A program made the translations under genes and the position numbers. Below the pieces are notes generated by a model. The model searched no databases, was not told the DNA's origin, and saw only the letters and a list, made by a program, of their open reading frames with translations. Positions 1-9,654 of a DNA stretch of 64,000 nucleotides are shown here, in pieces. The DNA is from Pyropia yezoensis (lineage: Eukaryota > Rhodophyta > Bangiophyceae > Bangiales > Bangiaceae), in the NCBI GenBank assembly GCA_009829735.1, contig CM020618.1, forward strand, positions 10,445,119 through 10,509,118. Direction: 5' to 3'. Every line of letters starts with the position of its first letter. The stretch's first letter is position 1.

Positions 1-1567
1 CCTCGTCTCCTCATTGGCCGACGAAGATCAATTCGATCGCTCTGAGAGGCAATTCTGTCACCGCATTGGCTCAAGACCGAGGTGTCAGTTTTTTTTCTTC
101 CTTTGGGCCACAGGAAGTTGAAGAATGTACACGTGTTCACCTGCACCCGTTGTCACGGCCGCGTGGGGCAGGTGAGAATAGAAAAGATTAGAAAAGAATG
201 CATAGTGGAGAGTCAACCGTTCCTCGAAGAACGGCTGCCGGAACGAAACACCACACTTGGGTGAAGTGCCACCCACCCCACCTCATCCCCTCGCACAGCG
301 CCCAAAGGCCACCACCCTCGCCCGGCGCACCCCCCAAAGGCTCATTACCCGCCACACCCGGGGTTGGCGAGGTCAAACAGGGGTGGGCCCGGCGCAGGGG
401 CGTCTTTTCACGTCTCGGGGAAGGTGCAGTCCCCCATGACTGTGACTTTACCACCTGTGGCGGATGTACTGTCCTCTGCATCTCGGAGGCTTTTCGACCC
501 TCAAAGTACACCTGCAGACGCTTCCCCGGGGCATCTTAGAGATATCTGAGAATGCTCGGGGTAACAGCGACAGGAATGGAGTTATTGATGGGGGAAGGGC
601 TGTCACCTTCAGACCCGGCGGGGGGGGGGTTGAAGGGGGAGGCGTCAAGGCGACGGGAGGGGGGGAGGGGTGGAAATGTCGTGCAAGGGGTTGGGTAGAT
701 TTTCTCGCGGGGACACACTCATGCGCAAGATGCGGGTGGCCGCGTCACCGGGGCTGCGCCCGACCGTCCCTCACGGCCTCTGTGGCGTGGGGTGAAAATT
801 GGGGTCATGAAAAAACCCCAATTTTCTTCTCAACCACTCACAGGGCTGCACGTTTCTTTGAAAAGGCTAGTGTAAAGAAACCCAGGCTGCACACCTTAAC
901 TAGGCGTGCACCCGCGCGCACCATTGCACCCTCCCCCACACCCCTCCTGCCCTCCCCTTCTTTCTCCCGCGCCACGCAACCGCCGCGCGCCACGCAACCG
1001 CCGCGCGCCAGGCCGCTCGCCTGTGCCGCTCGTCGGTGCCGGGGCGTCCACCCAGGTGGCCACCGTCGCCCCGTGGGCGCCGCCCCCTTTGGCCGACCCT
1101 CGGGTACCACACTGTCACAGCGCGGCCGCGCCAAATGCAAAGGGGTGAGCCGCGCAAGGCGATGCAGCCCCGACGACGACGCGCGTGTCTCCTCGGACGT
1201 GCTCTCCCACCAGTCTGGTGGGGGGCCACCGCGGCCGGTGGTCCCCCGTGCTGGCGCCGCGGTCCTGGCATGGCCGCCGCCGCCGCCGCTGGCCGCCGGC
1301 GACGGCCACACCCCAACCTCCCCCGCGCCTCGCCGCACCTCCGCCCATCATCGACGGCAATCATCGCCCGTAGGCGCTACCGACCCAGCGGCGAGCCACC
1401 ACGGCCCGGGCGGTGTCGTCCCCTCCCATACACACGCGGCGACAGTGACGGCGGCCGACGTGGCGACGGCAGGGGCGAGAAAGTTCAGGCAGCCGCAACC
1501 CTCCACCCCAGCGTGGCGAGTGCGTCTGTACGGTATCAGGACACAAACACCACAGCAGGCGCTAGGG
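1..1567. other. GC-rich stretch with no supported gene
   Basis: I see no gene I can support here. Several long open frames run on both strands, but they have biased composition, no recognisable motif, and are what very high GC produces by chance. G-rich runs occur near 620-680. An 18-base unit (GCCACGCAACCGCCGCGC) is repeated about twice around 970-1010. The left part may be flank or 3' region of the decayed minus-strand ORF that begins at 2228. Confidence 0.5.
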
Positions 1568-2228
1568 TCAGCTGCCGCAAAAGGAACCCCTTTCCGCCGA
1601 GCCGAGCGCGGCGCACTGCACCTTCGCCGCGAGAGCTCGGCCGCGACACCCAGGCCCGTCGTCGTGAGTAGCGGCCGCCTCACCCCGGCCCGCTGGCAGT
1701 GCTGTCATTGCCGCCACTCTGGCAAACACCGCTGCCTCGGTCTCCTCGATGAACAGAGACAGGTCGTCTACGGTCTCGCTCTTAATGTACTCAGAAGCAC
1801 AGAGAACATTGTACAAGGATTCGCTAAGAAGCCCAGGAAAATCGGCATTGGTGAGCAGCACGCACTGCTTGCTATGTCGGAGCTCCGAATCTCTGCTGAC
1901 GTTGCGCAGGAAGAGGAGAACAGCCTGCCAGCCCGACGATCAATCAGCATGAAGACTGTGCGGTCCGCCCACTCTGCACGGATGTCCTCCCGACGGCCGC
2001 CCAATTGTTCTTGAGGCTCTGGCGCACGTCCGCTGTCGAAGCTGGGACCTTGGAGTCTGCCGCGGTATCTTTCAGCTCGCAGAAAACCTGCAATGGCGAG
2101 TTCTTGTCCAGCACCTTCCGAGAGCCAGGCACCTGGAAGTCCTCCGCAAGCTGGTAGAATGTTGCCACATCTCCAGCTACCCCAGGCCGCAGACCGGCCG
2201 TATAGAGCGGAATACTGAGCCAAAGAGC
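1568..2228 (-). pseudogene. 3' part of a decayed ORF split by element A
   Basis: On the minus strand, protein-like sequence runs through this segment but changes frame. One frame (about 2220-1944) gives a stretch beginning near 2168 with MATFYQLAEDFQVPG, with little composition bias. Another frame (about 1880-1568) gives a stretch containing NADFPGLLSESLYNVL. The segment ends exactly at the target duplication of retrotransposon A. The same strand continues on the far side of A at 13065, where another minus-strand frame runs into the insertion point. I infer one ancestral gene interrupted by A and also broken by frameshifts. The function is unknown; the other half carries a Walker A-like motif. 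Introns rather than frameshifts could explain some frame changes. Confidence 0.4.
2224..2228. repeat. Target-site duplication AGAGC, left copy of element A
   Basis: AGAGC stands immediately before the TGTAGCA terminus of the 5' LTR and is repeated at 13065-13069, directly after TGCTACA of the 3' LTR. A 5-bp duplication is typical of Ty3/gypsy integrases. It shows that A is one complete insertion with undisturbed ends. Confidence 0.95.
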
Positions 2229-2592
2229 TGTAGCAATATGGTTGTCCGTATTGTGACCCTAATATTAGGGGGGCTACTTCTAATCCTTAACTTTCCATTT
2301 GAGAGTCCGTACTGGTCACGGTATCTATAAGTTACGTATGACCAGAGGGACTTGCATCTTGGGGTGGAGGGTAGTTAGTAGTGTCTCCGAGGGTTTATAA
2401 CGAGGGGGCCGGCGGCGAATCCACCGCCGGCCATGGTAGAACAACAAACCCCTCCCATTTGGGCTCCCATCTTGGTACCGTGGCTTGCGCTCCAAGGACA
2501 GCAACCTTGGCCTCCCGGTGACGTTGGTGCCGATCCCCCTTGGTGAGTGTTCCCTGAGAGTGGACGGGCGACGGGATTCCTATTGTGCTACA
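2229..2592 (+). repeat. 5' LTR of element A
   Basis: The 364-bp LTR starts TGTAGCA and ends TGCTACA, a perfect 7-base terminal inverted repeat. A terminal dyad (CAATATGG, four bases, CCGTATTG) lies just inside the left end. TATA-like sites are near 2325 (TCTATAAG) and 2395 (TTTATAA). A 9-bp hairpin follows at 2407-2432. U3/R/U5 boundaries cannot be fixed without transcripts. Confidence 0.95.
2407..2432. promoter_or_regulatory. Conserved hairpin inside the LTR
   Basis: GGCCGGCGG and CCGCCGGCC form a perfect 9-bp stem with an 8-base loop. It lies just downstream of a TATA-like TTTATAA, so it may sit near the 5' end of the transcript. The same palindrome is present in the 3' LTR of A and in the LTRs of C and D. 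It could act in the RNA (structure, packaging or translation control) or as a DNA site; the sequence does not decide. Confidence 0.6.
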
Positions 2593-2593
2593 T

Positions 2594-2612
2594 TGGTGGA
2601 GCAGCAGGGGAC
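2594..2612 (+). promoter_or_regulatory. Primer binding site of element A
   Basis: TGGTGGAGCAGCAGGGGAC lies one base after the LTR. Starting with TGG, it would pair with the CCA end of a tRNA whose 3' acceptor strand reads CTGCTCC plus discriminator A. The same 19 bases follow the LTRs of D (from 54778) and of the unrelated-looking E (from 56408). It is not the common initiator-Met type binding site; I cannot name the tRNA from sequence alone. Confidence 0.75.
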
Positions 2613-2816
2613 GGGTTTCCGTCACCCTTGTGGTGACGCCGTCTTCGGCCCTGGCACACGGATAGGGATCCGGTCCTTTTCTTGTACTCGTGGTGTTGCG
2701 ACCTGATCGATTGTGTTGAGCTTTTACCTGTGACTGTGACCTACTGTTACTCTCCCCAATCTACCCCTCGCTCTCTTATTCGTGGTGATCGTTACGTCGG
2801 TTGACTGATTGTGACT

Positions 2817-5000
2817 ATGTCTACCCAAGAGACGGGGAACGCTCAAGATGACGGATCGGCGTCGACGCCGACTCCGGAGGTGACTACGGGAACCGGGATC
2901 GGGAACCCGATCGACAACATTGAGACGCCAATGCTTTCCGGTGCCGGATCGACGTTTGGCACGGCTCGGACGGCGGGAGGCGGGGGCCCGCCTCAACTGG
3001 CATCGACCGACCTCACTCCGCCGCCTCCTTCACCAGGGGATTCCCTGATGGCATCATTGGCCCGCATCGAGGCCCGTTTTTCCGGGCTCGACGCCCGTCA
3101 AGATCGGACGGAGGACGCAATGGCAGTGTTGATGTCAACACGCCACACGACGGGACCCCGTCGTGTTCCTCCCACACCGGTACGGTTCGAACCGGCCGGA
3201 CTACTTTCGGAGTCCACTAGGGTCGACCCCGGTGCAGCAACTCCCGGACAACCCCCGGACACAATGGGGTATGGATCCGACTCGTCGGCAGAGTTGGAAC
3301 GGAGTCACACGGAGCGATACGCTCGGAGCATCCGAAGCGGACTCCGCGGACACGACCCGGCGGATACTTACGCCGGGGGAGAGTCGGTTATTGGGGGAGG
3401 GGGTACCCTCTCACAGTACCCCCACGACGAAGGAGGCCAGGCAACTCGGGTTCCCGAGGTGCCGACGCCTGAAGTACCATCTTCAGTGGTGGAAGCTATG
3501 ACCGCGCAGGTAACTGCGAGCCTACTGAAGCGGATGGAGTCCGATGAGTTCGCTCATCAACTGGCTAAGCGACTGGATATCCAGGACGCTGACACGGAGA
3601 TCGTCAACGAGGTCTTCCGGTCGGTTCTTACTCCGGAACGTTATCGTTTGGAGGACCGCTCTACCACCGTATCGGAATCGATGCGTAATACGTCGCATCG
3701 GGCGATCCGCTCTATGCAGACCCTTATGAAGGGAGTCCCTATGTTCGGGGGGCCGAACGGACGCCCGTTGGCAGTCATCGGCTTCTTGACTAGCTTCAAG
3801 GCAGCCGCAGACAAGGCGCTCGTTAACGAGGGGCTGGCCCTGGAGATCCTCCCGTTCTTTGTTGATGAACGGGTGCGAGGCATTCTTCGCCAGGCATCCC
3901 CGATGCCGGGAATGAGGGTCGCGGCCACCCCCATGGATTACCGTGGGATATTGAAGGAGCTGCTGAGCAGCTACCTCAGTGAGGACAAGTGCGAGGACCA
4001 CTATCGGGCCCTTCGCACTGCCACCGCCCAGTCCTGGGAGGATGAGGAGATGTTTGGACGCCGGATCCAAGAGCTCGACTACGAGCTGGGGAAGCTCCTC
4101 GGAGAAGGGGAGCTACGGGCCATCCTGTTCGCAGGAGTACCCAACTACGTGCGGATATCCGCACGGGGCGCCAACACGGCACGGACGAACTTCAGTCGAC
4201 TGATGCATATGTGCAAGTCCCTAGGGGACGCCTACCGGGTTCTACACCCGGAGTGTGCCTTGGCCCCGAAGCCCAAGGGTGAGGGAGGCAAGCCCAGTCT
4301 TACCCCGGTACCGAGGCAAGAGAAGGTGGAACGTAAGGCCGCACCAGTACTGGTGGCGACCGAACATACCCCTATTGGTGAGGATGACCCTCTAGTCGAC
4401 CAACAGGGCCACCTGTTGCTACCGGCGACGCCGGTGATTGATGAACATGGTACGGTAGCGTACATCGCCCCTGCTGGAACCCAGTTCCAGGTCAACGAAG
4501 GAACGGGACGGCGCGTCCCGTATGTGCGGACTACGGGGTACTCCCCGGTGACGGGTAACCCTCACCAACCCTTGCCAACATGGGCGGTGCGCACGGAGGC
4601 ACCTCCGCAGATTGCGGGCCGACCCAACCGGTTGGGGGAGTCCATGTTCCGGTTGACCCAAGGACCCCAGGCCTACCAGGGAGCAGGCACTCGGGCGCCC
4701 GAGGGAGGCAACCGTAGCTACGGGGCTACCCCGATGCGACCTCAAGGGGGGACCGGCACGTCCGGGTGTATGTTGTGTGGGGATCCCCAGCACTGGGTGT
4801 CTTCCTGCCCACTCATCCCCGAGGAGTCTCGGCGGGCAGCGGCACAACGCAAGGCATCCACCGGGGGGTATCCCGCCCGAGCACCCGGACCCGCACCGGG
4901 TAGGCAGCCAGCTCCAGGTGGAGTACTGGCCGTCGAGGGGGCACCTCCTCAGCCGGATGTCCCGGCGGACAGCACCCTACCAAGGGCGGGAAACGAGTAA
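2817..5000 (+). CDS. gag: Gag polyprotein of element A
   Basis: This is a 727-residue capsid/nucleocapsid precursor. I take the ATG at 2817 (MSTQETGN) because the longer frame starts only with a GTG. The N-terminal quarter is Pro/Thr/Asp-rich. The middle (about 220-480) is a helical capsid-like region with MESDEFAHQLAKRLDIQ. Near residues 653-666 is a CCHC zinc knuckle, C-x2-C-x4-H-x4-C (CMLCGDPQHWVSSC), for RNA binding. The final codons are GCG GGA AAC GAG TAA, which contain the slippery heptamer GGGAAAC, so Gag-Pol is probably made by -1 frameshifting. Element D carries a clearly related copy of the first 280 codons. No break is visible. Confidence 0.92.
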   Translation: MSTQETGNAQDDGSASTPTPEVTTGTGIGNPIDNIETPMLSGAGSTFGTARTAGGGGPPQLASTDLTPPPPSPGDSLMASLARIEARFSGLDARQDRTEDAMAVLMSTRHTTGPRRVPPTPVRFEPAGLLSESTRVDPGAATPGQPPDTMGYGSDSSAELERSHTERYARSIRSGLRGHDPADTYAGGESVIGGGGTLSQYPHDEGGQATRVPEVPTPEVPSSVVEAMTAQVTASLLKRMESDEFAHQLAKRLDIQDADTEIVNEVFRSVLTPERYRLEDRSTTVSESMRNTSHRAIRSMQTLMKGVPMFGGPNGRPLAVIGFLTSFKAAADKALVNEGLALEILPFFVDERVRGILRQASPMPGMRVAATPMDYRGILKELLSSYLSEDKCEDHYRALRTATAQSWEDEEMFGRRIQELDYELGKLLGEGELRAILFAGVPNYVRISARGANTARTNFSRLMHMCKSLGDAYRVLHPECALAPKPKGEGGKPSLTPVPRQEKVERKAAPVLVATEHTPIGEDDPLVDQQGHLLLPATPVIDEHGTVAYIAPAGTQFQVNEGTGRRVPYVRTTGYSPVTGNPHQPLPTWAVRTEAPPQIAGRPNRLGESMFRLTQGPQAYQGAGTRAPEGGNRSYGATPMRPQGGTGTSGCMLCGDPQHWVSSCPLIPEESRRAAAQRKASTGGYPARAPGPAPGRQPAPGGVLAVEGAPPQPDVPADSTLPRAGNE
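4988..4994 (+). promoter_or_regulatory. Probable -1 ribosomal frameshift site GGGAAAC (element A)
   Basis: The heptamer fits X XXY YYZ in the gag frame (G GGA AAC) and is followed by GAG and the TAA stop. Slipping back one base gives GGG AAA CGA GTA and continues without a stop into pol. A possible stem CCGGGG (5013-5018) with CCCCGG (5045-5050) lies downstream, but its 18-base spacing is longer than usual. The same heptamer sits at the same place in element E. Confidence 0.75.
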
Positions 5001-5008
5001 GAGGAAGG

Positions 5009-8000
5009 ATGACCGGGGGGCGCTGGGGTTACCCAAGCAAGCCACCCCGGAGTACCGCGGGGAAAGCCCCACGGAGAGCGCGGTTGAGCCGACGCCGCAT
5101 CAACCCCCGGGTACACCTTCCGGCCCCGACGACACGGCGTCAGGGGATTGATGACCAACCTCCAAGGTTGGGAGGAGAGGACGGGAAGCCCCGTCACGTT
5201 GAACCAGACAAGGGCCCTGTTCAGGATGCCCGAGCTACACCGGATATCGGTGTAGGACATGTGCTGTTTACCTTGGAGAACTTCAAGGTATCAGCCACAC
5301 TGGGGGTTGACCCCCAGTCGACACGATCGTACTACCCTGTACTGGATACAGGGGCTGGACCCAACCTTATCCGGAAGGATACCCTCCCGGACAAGTGGCT
5401 TCCACGAGTCAGAGTGACTCGGGGACCCACCATCAAGGACGCGAATGGTCGACTCATTCGTACGACCGCAGCGATGTCGCTGCGGGTTACCATCGGGGAT
5501 CTCACCACGGAAGTTGACTTCCTGGTATGTGAAACGCTATCGGTGCCCTGCATACTGGGGTGCACCTTCATCAACGTTCACGTTGATGCAATCCGGCCAG
5601 GCCGGAGGACCGTCGAGCTTCAAGAAGCCGACGGGACGAAGCGAGGACACACGGCTATCGTCAGGGACCTGACGCTACAAGGAAGCCACGTTAACGTGGC
5701 TGAGGTGTACGCAAGCGTCGAGCCGAAGACACTTCGGTTGGCCAAGCGAACTCGCTTTGAGCCGTTGTCGGAGACAGTCCTCCCGGTTAACTGCGACCTC
5801 GCAGGCATCTGCAGAGTCCAGTCCAACCTACGGACGTACAAGCGCCATGGGTTGACCATGGCCAACGGTCTCATAGACCTCCCAGCAGGAGGGTCGTCCC
5901 TCCTAGTGATGGCGAACTATCGCCGTAAGGCAGTCACCCTCCCGAAGGGAACTATCCTCGGGATTGCCGAACTCTACGAAGGAGATATCCTTACCCCTGA
6001 TAAGGAAGGTCAAGTGGAACCACTTGAAGTACTGGCGGTCGCCGAGACCACCGAGCGACAGCAACCCGATGACGGGAAGCCTAACCCATCGGCGGCTCCG
6101 GCGGACCTGCCGCCAAAGGACCAAGAGGCCTTGAAGGCACTGGCCGAGGCTGACCTCGACCACCTTCCCCCTTCGGTAGCCGAAGGGGTACGACGGATGC
6201 TAAGAAAGCATGACGTCATGTGGACAGGCGGGGCCTTGGGGACCATTGGGGCAACCCAACATCGTATAGACCTGGTACCAGGCGCACGACCCGCCCGCTC
6301 ACAACCGCACCGAGCGGGACCTATGCAACGAGAGATCGTTGATGGAGAAGTGAAGAGGATGAGTGAAGCTAAGGTGATCCGACCTTCGATGTCGGAATGG
6401 GGTGCCCCAGTCGTTATTGTGCCGAAGAAGGATCAAACCCCTCGGTTTTGCATCGATTATCGACGCCTCAACTTGGTTACCAAGAAGGACTCATACCCTT
6501 TACCAAGGATGGATGAATGCATCGACTCCCTGGGGGAGGCTACGGTGTTTACCTCCATCGACTGCAATGCCGGATACTGGCAGATCCCGGTGGCGGACGA
6601 GGATATCCCCAAGACGGCATTCGTCTGTCACAGTGGAGTGTACGAGTTCCTAAGGATGCCCTTCGGATTGTCCAACGCCCCCGCTACATTCCAGCGGGCT
6701 ATCGACATCATACTGTCGGGGGTGAAGTGGCGTAACTGCCTAGTGTACCTCGATGACGTCATCGTCTTCTCGCGTAACATGGATGACCATGTACAACATG
6801 TTGACGAGGTACTCACCCTCTTGAGGAACGCCGGGGTAACCCTGCGTCTGAAGAAGTGCGCCTTCTTCCAACAGACGGTCGAGTATCTGGGCCACCAGAT
6901 AACCCCTGGTAAACTAGGGGTACTCGAAGCCAATACCCGGGCACTCCGGGATGCCCGGTTCCCCAACACCCAGACGCAGCTCAAGAGCTTCCTGGGAATG
7001 TGCAATGTATACCGACGGTTCGTCAAGGACTTCGCTCGGATAGCTAAACCGTTAACGGTTCTTACGAGCAGTACCTTACCCAAGGTACTCCAACCCCCTT
7101 CGCCTAGCGAAGAGGAGGCATTCGAGTCGCTGAAGCGAGCCCTACTAGCCCCACCCGTCCTTGCGTTACCGCATAGACGGGGTACCTTCGTCATCGATGT
7201 CGATGCGTGTGATACACAAGTGGGATGCACCCTGTTACAGGGAGAGACGTTGATAGGTACCGATAACGTTATCCCGGACCTACGTCCGGTAGGGTACTTC
7301 AGCCGGACACTCAACCCGGCTGAGCGGAACTATAGTGCCACCGAGCGTGAATGCCTCGGAGTTATATGGGCAGTGCAACTGCTCCGTCCATACCTGGAGG
7401 GCTCCAGGTTCATCGTGAGGTCCGACCACGAACCCCTACGATGGCTCCTCAACCTTGGTGACAAGGATTCCGATAGCCATGGGAGGCTAGCCCGATGGAG
7501 GCTGAAGATGGCCGAGCACGACTACCGCACGGTGTATAAGGCTGGGTCAACCCACCACCTCGGAGACGCGTTGTCTCGACTCGACACCCCGAGCGGGGAT
7601 ACCCGCCCGGTGGACGAGGACATCCCGGTGGTACCGGTGTGCATGGTGGGTAATGCTACCCAGGGTATGGCTGACCATACCATGGCACACCTTGCGTGCC
7701 CATTGACCCTCGCGGACTTCCGCGAGGCACAGGCCAACGACGATGACTGTAGACGTCATCGTGCTAACCTCCTGGCCGGTACGGCCGGCATCTTCTCCGA
7801 GAACGAAGACGGACTCATATACCGGCGGGCACCCGCCGATGGACGACATCAAGTCGTGGTTTCCGTGTCCTTACGGCAAGCCGTCATGAAACGAGAACAT
7901 GAGAACCCTACAGCCGGACACCCGCGGGGTTCACGTATGTTCGCAGCAATGCGAAGGTTCTTCTACTGGCCAGCAATGGCCGTCGACGTGGTCGACCACG

Positions 8001-9175
8001 TAAGGGGATGCCACCCCTGTGCACGTAACCGCATGAGTCTACATAGGCGGGCGTCTGCCATGAAGCTATTCCCACCTGATGGGCCCAACGAGCAAGTCGC
8101 TATCGACATACTCGGGCCACTTCCGATAACGGAAGAAGGGAACAGGTACATCCTGGTCATGTCTGACCGCTTCACTAAGCTGTCAAGAGCGGCAGCCATC
8201 CCGAATGATACGGCATACACGATCATGAACGCAGTGGTTGACCACTGGATCAGTGCATACGGAGTCATGAAGCAACTCCTCTCCGATAACGGAGCAAACC
8301 TTACGTCGGCATTCTGCACTAAGGTCCTGGGCATGTTCGGTATCGAACCACGTCGGGCATCCGACTACCACCCGCAGTCCAACGGGCAGGTGGAGCGGTT
8401 CAACCGCACCATCGTAAAGATGCTACAGTGCTACGTGGCCGAGCACACGAACACTTGGGACAGGCTTCTGTCCGTACTCACCCTGGCATACAATGCCAGG
8501 CCACATCGGAGCACAAACATTGCTCCGCTGGAGTGGGTCATGCCACTAGGCGTCGGTAACTTGACGCTGCCACCCGGCAGGTGCACTCGGTATGATACAC
8601 CGAAGGGCCGACCCGCCGAAGGCATCCACCTAGCTTGGTTGGCCAAGCTATCGTGGATGATTCCTAAGCTCAAGGGTGCCCTTGACAGAACACAACTTCG
8701 ATATAAGAAGAACTTCGACGCCCGACTACGGGTGCGCAACGCAACCCTGGTAACAGGTGACTGGGTCTATATCAGACACCAGAAGTTCCGAGGGAACAAG
8801 CTTATGCAACCGGTCAAGGGACCGTACCAGATCCTCCACAGAGATGACCACTCTGTTATCTTACACTCCGATACGGAGATTCAACGCATCAGCATGAATG
8901 ATGTCACACCTGCTCCGATGCCGGAACAGCCTCAGCCGGTACCGGCTGGGTTGCTACATGAAGCTCTTACAACCCACCGGTCAGATGACCCGGTGGGACC
9001 GGATGGGATTCCATACCAAGTAGAGAGCGTGGTCGGACACACCGACCCGGACCTACCAGGACCCTGGTACGTCAAGGTTATGTGGGTCGGATACGACTCA
9101 CCCACCTGGGAACAGGCGGCAAATATACCCCGCCAACTCCTCATGCCGTACATGAGGCGACGACGCCTACTGTAA
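5009..9175 (+). CDS. pol: Pol polyprotein of element A (PR-RT-RH-IN-chromodomain)
   Basis: The frame has 1388 residues if counted from the ATG at 5009, though the -1 frame joins gag upstream. Domains in order: aspartic protease with DTG at residue 113; reverse transcriptase with FCIDYRRLN near 480 and the catalytic YLDD at 580-583; RNase H around 725-850 (VIDVDACDTQVG); integrase HHCC zinc region near 960-1010; the DDE core D1033, D1093 and E1129 (spacing x59, x35, with SDNGAN and QVERF); and a C-terminal chromodomain near 1335-1385 (VMWVGYDSPTWEQ). The PR-RT-RH-IN order and chromodomain place it among chromoviruses (Metaviridae, Ty3/gypsy). The chromodomain probably guides integration to chromatin. 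No stop or frameshift is visible, unlike element E. Confidence 0.95.
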   Translation: MTGGRWGYPSKPPRSTAGKAPRRARLSRRRINPRVHLPAPTTRRQGIDDQPPRLGGEDGKPRHVEPDKGPVQDARATPDIGVGHVLFTLENFKVSATLGVDPQSTRSYYPVLDTGAGPNLIRKDTLPDKWLPRVRVTRGPTIKDANGRLIRTTAAMSLRVTIGDLTTEVDFLVCETLSVPCILGCTFINVHVDAIRPGRRTVELQEADGTKRGHTAIVRDLTLQGSHVNVAEVYASVEPKTLRLAKRTRFEPLSETVLPVNCDLAGICRVQSNLRTYKRHGLTMANGLIDLPAGGSSLLVMANYRRKAVTLPKGTILGIAELYEGDILTPDKEGQVEPLEVLAVAETTERQQPDDGKPNPSAAPADLPPKDQEALKALAEADLDHLPPSVAEGVRRMLRKHDVMWTGGALGTIGATQHRIDLVPGARPARSQPHRAGPMQREIVDGEVKRMSEAKVIRPSMSEWGAPVVIVPKKDQTPRFCIDYRRLNLVTKKDSYPLPRMDECIDSLGEATVFTSIDCNAGYWQIPVADEDIPKTAFVCHSGVYEFLRMPFGLSNAPATFQRAIDIILSGVKWRNCLVYLDDVIVFSRNMDDHVQHVDEVLTLLRNAGVTLRLKKCAFFQQTVEYLGHQITPGKLGVLEANTRALRDARFPNTQTQLKSFLGMCNVYRRFVKDFARIAKPLTVLTSSTLPKVLQPPSPSEEEAFESLKRALLAPPVLALPHRRGTFVIDVDACDTQVGCTLLQGETLIGTDNVIPDLRPVGYFSRTLNPAERNYSATERECLGVIWAVQLLRPYLEGSRFIVRSDHEPLRWLLNLGDKDSDSHGRLARWRLKMAEHDYRTVYKAGSTHHLGDALSRLDTPSGDTRPVDEDIPVVPVCMVGNATQGMADHTMAHLACPLTLADFREAQANDDDCRRHRANLLAGTAGIFSENEDGLIYRRAPADGRHQVVVSVSLRQAVMKREHENPTAGHPRGSRMFAAMRRFFYWPAMAVDVVDHVRGCHPCARNRMSLHRRASAMKLFPPDGPNEQVAIDILGPLPITEEGNRYILVMSDRFTKLSRAAAIPNDTAYTIMNAVVDHWISAYGVMKQLLSDNGANLTSAFCTKVLGMFGIEPRRASDYHPQSNGQVERFNRTIVKMLQCYVAEHTNTWDRLLSVLTLAYNARPHRSTNIAPLEWVMPLGVGNLTLPPGRCTRYDTPKGRPAEGIHLAWLAKLSWMIPKLKGALDRTQLRYKKNFDARLRVRNATLVTGDWVYIRHQKFRGNKLMQPVKGPYQILHRDDHSVILHSDTEIQRISMNDVTPAPMPEQPQPVPAGLLHEALTTHRSDDPVGPDGIPYQVESVVGHTDPDLPGPWYVKVMWVGYDSPTWEQAANIPRQLLMPYMRRRRLL

Positions 9176-9253
9176 CAACCCAACCGACACCGACTTCGGC
9201 TGCTGGGGGGTGAGGCTTATACCTACTAAGTAGGGTGTGACATGGTTATGGCA

Positions 9254-9340
9254 GACTTAGGTTTCTAAGTCAAATCAGACTTAGGTTTCTAAGTCGAACC
9301 AAGCTTAGGTAACTAAGTAGAGCTAAGATTAGGTAACTAA
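9254..9340. repeat. Four tandem dyads between pol and the antisense ORF
   Basis: Four short inverted repeats stand in a row at steps of 24-26 bases: GACTTAG-gttt-CTAAGTC (9254-9271), the same again (9278-9295), CTTAG-gtaa-CTAAG (9304-9317) and TTAG-gtaa-CTAA (9329-9340). They lie between the stop codons of two convergent ORFs. They could be RNA hairpins aiding 3' end formation, or binding sites. Dyad length shrinks along the array. Confidence 0.7.
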
Positions 9341-9654
9341 GTAAAACCTGAACCTTAATAAGTTAACTTAAAGGTAAAGGCTAACTCCGATAATATCGAA
9401 GTAACTAGGGAGCTTACACGGGAGGATGACCTCCCCAAGCCAAGGCACAAAGTGGGGGAGGATAACCTCCCCAAGCATGAACCAACCGGAAGAAGTTGGG
9501 CGGGAGGCAAGGCACCACTGAGCCAGAAGGGGTACTCCCCAGGGCAGCAAACAGAGGCAAGCAATGCCCCCAGCGGGGGATGAGTTTATACTCACTACTA
9601 CCCGGCTACCATAAGGGTTGCCGGGGCCCTCTCCCTCACAAACAATAGCACTCC

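Noticed and set aside
464..2014. 516-codon plus-strand open frame
   Set aside because: It runs through repeats and overlaps better minus-strand protein-like sequence; composition is random Arg/Pro/Ser typical of GC-rich chance frames, with no motif.
2811..2816. Earlier start codon for element A gag
   Set aside because: The upstream start is GTG; the ATG at 2817 is conserved in element D.
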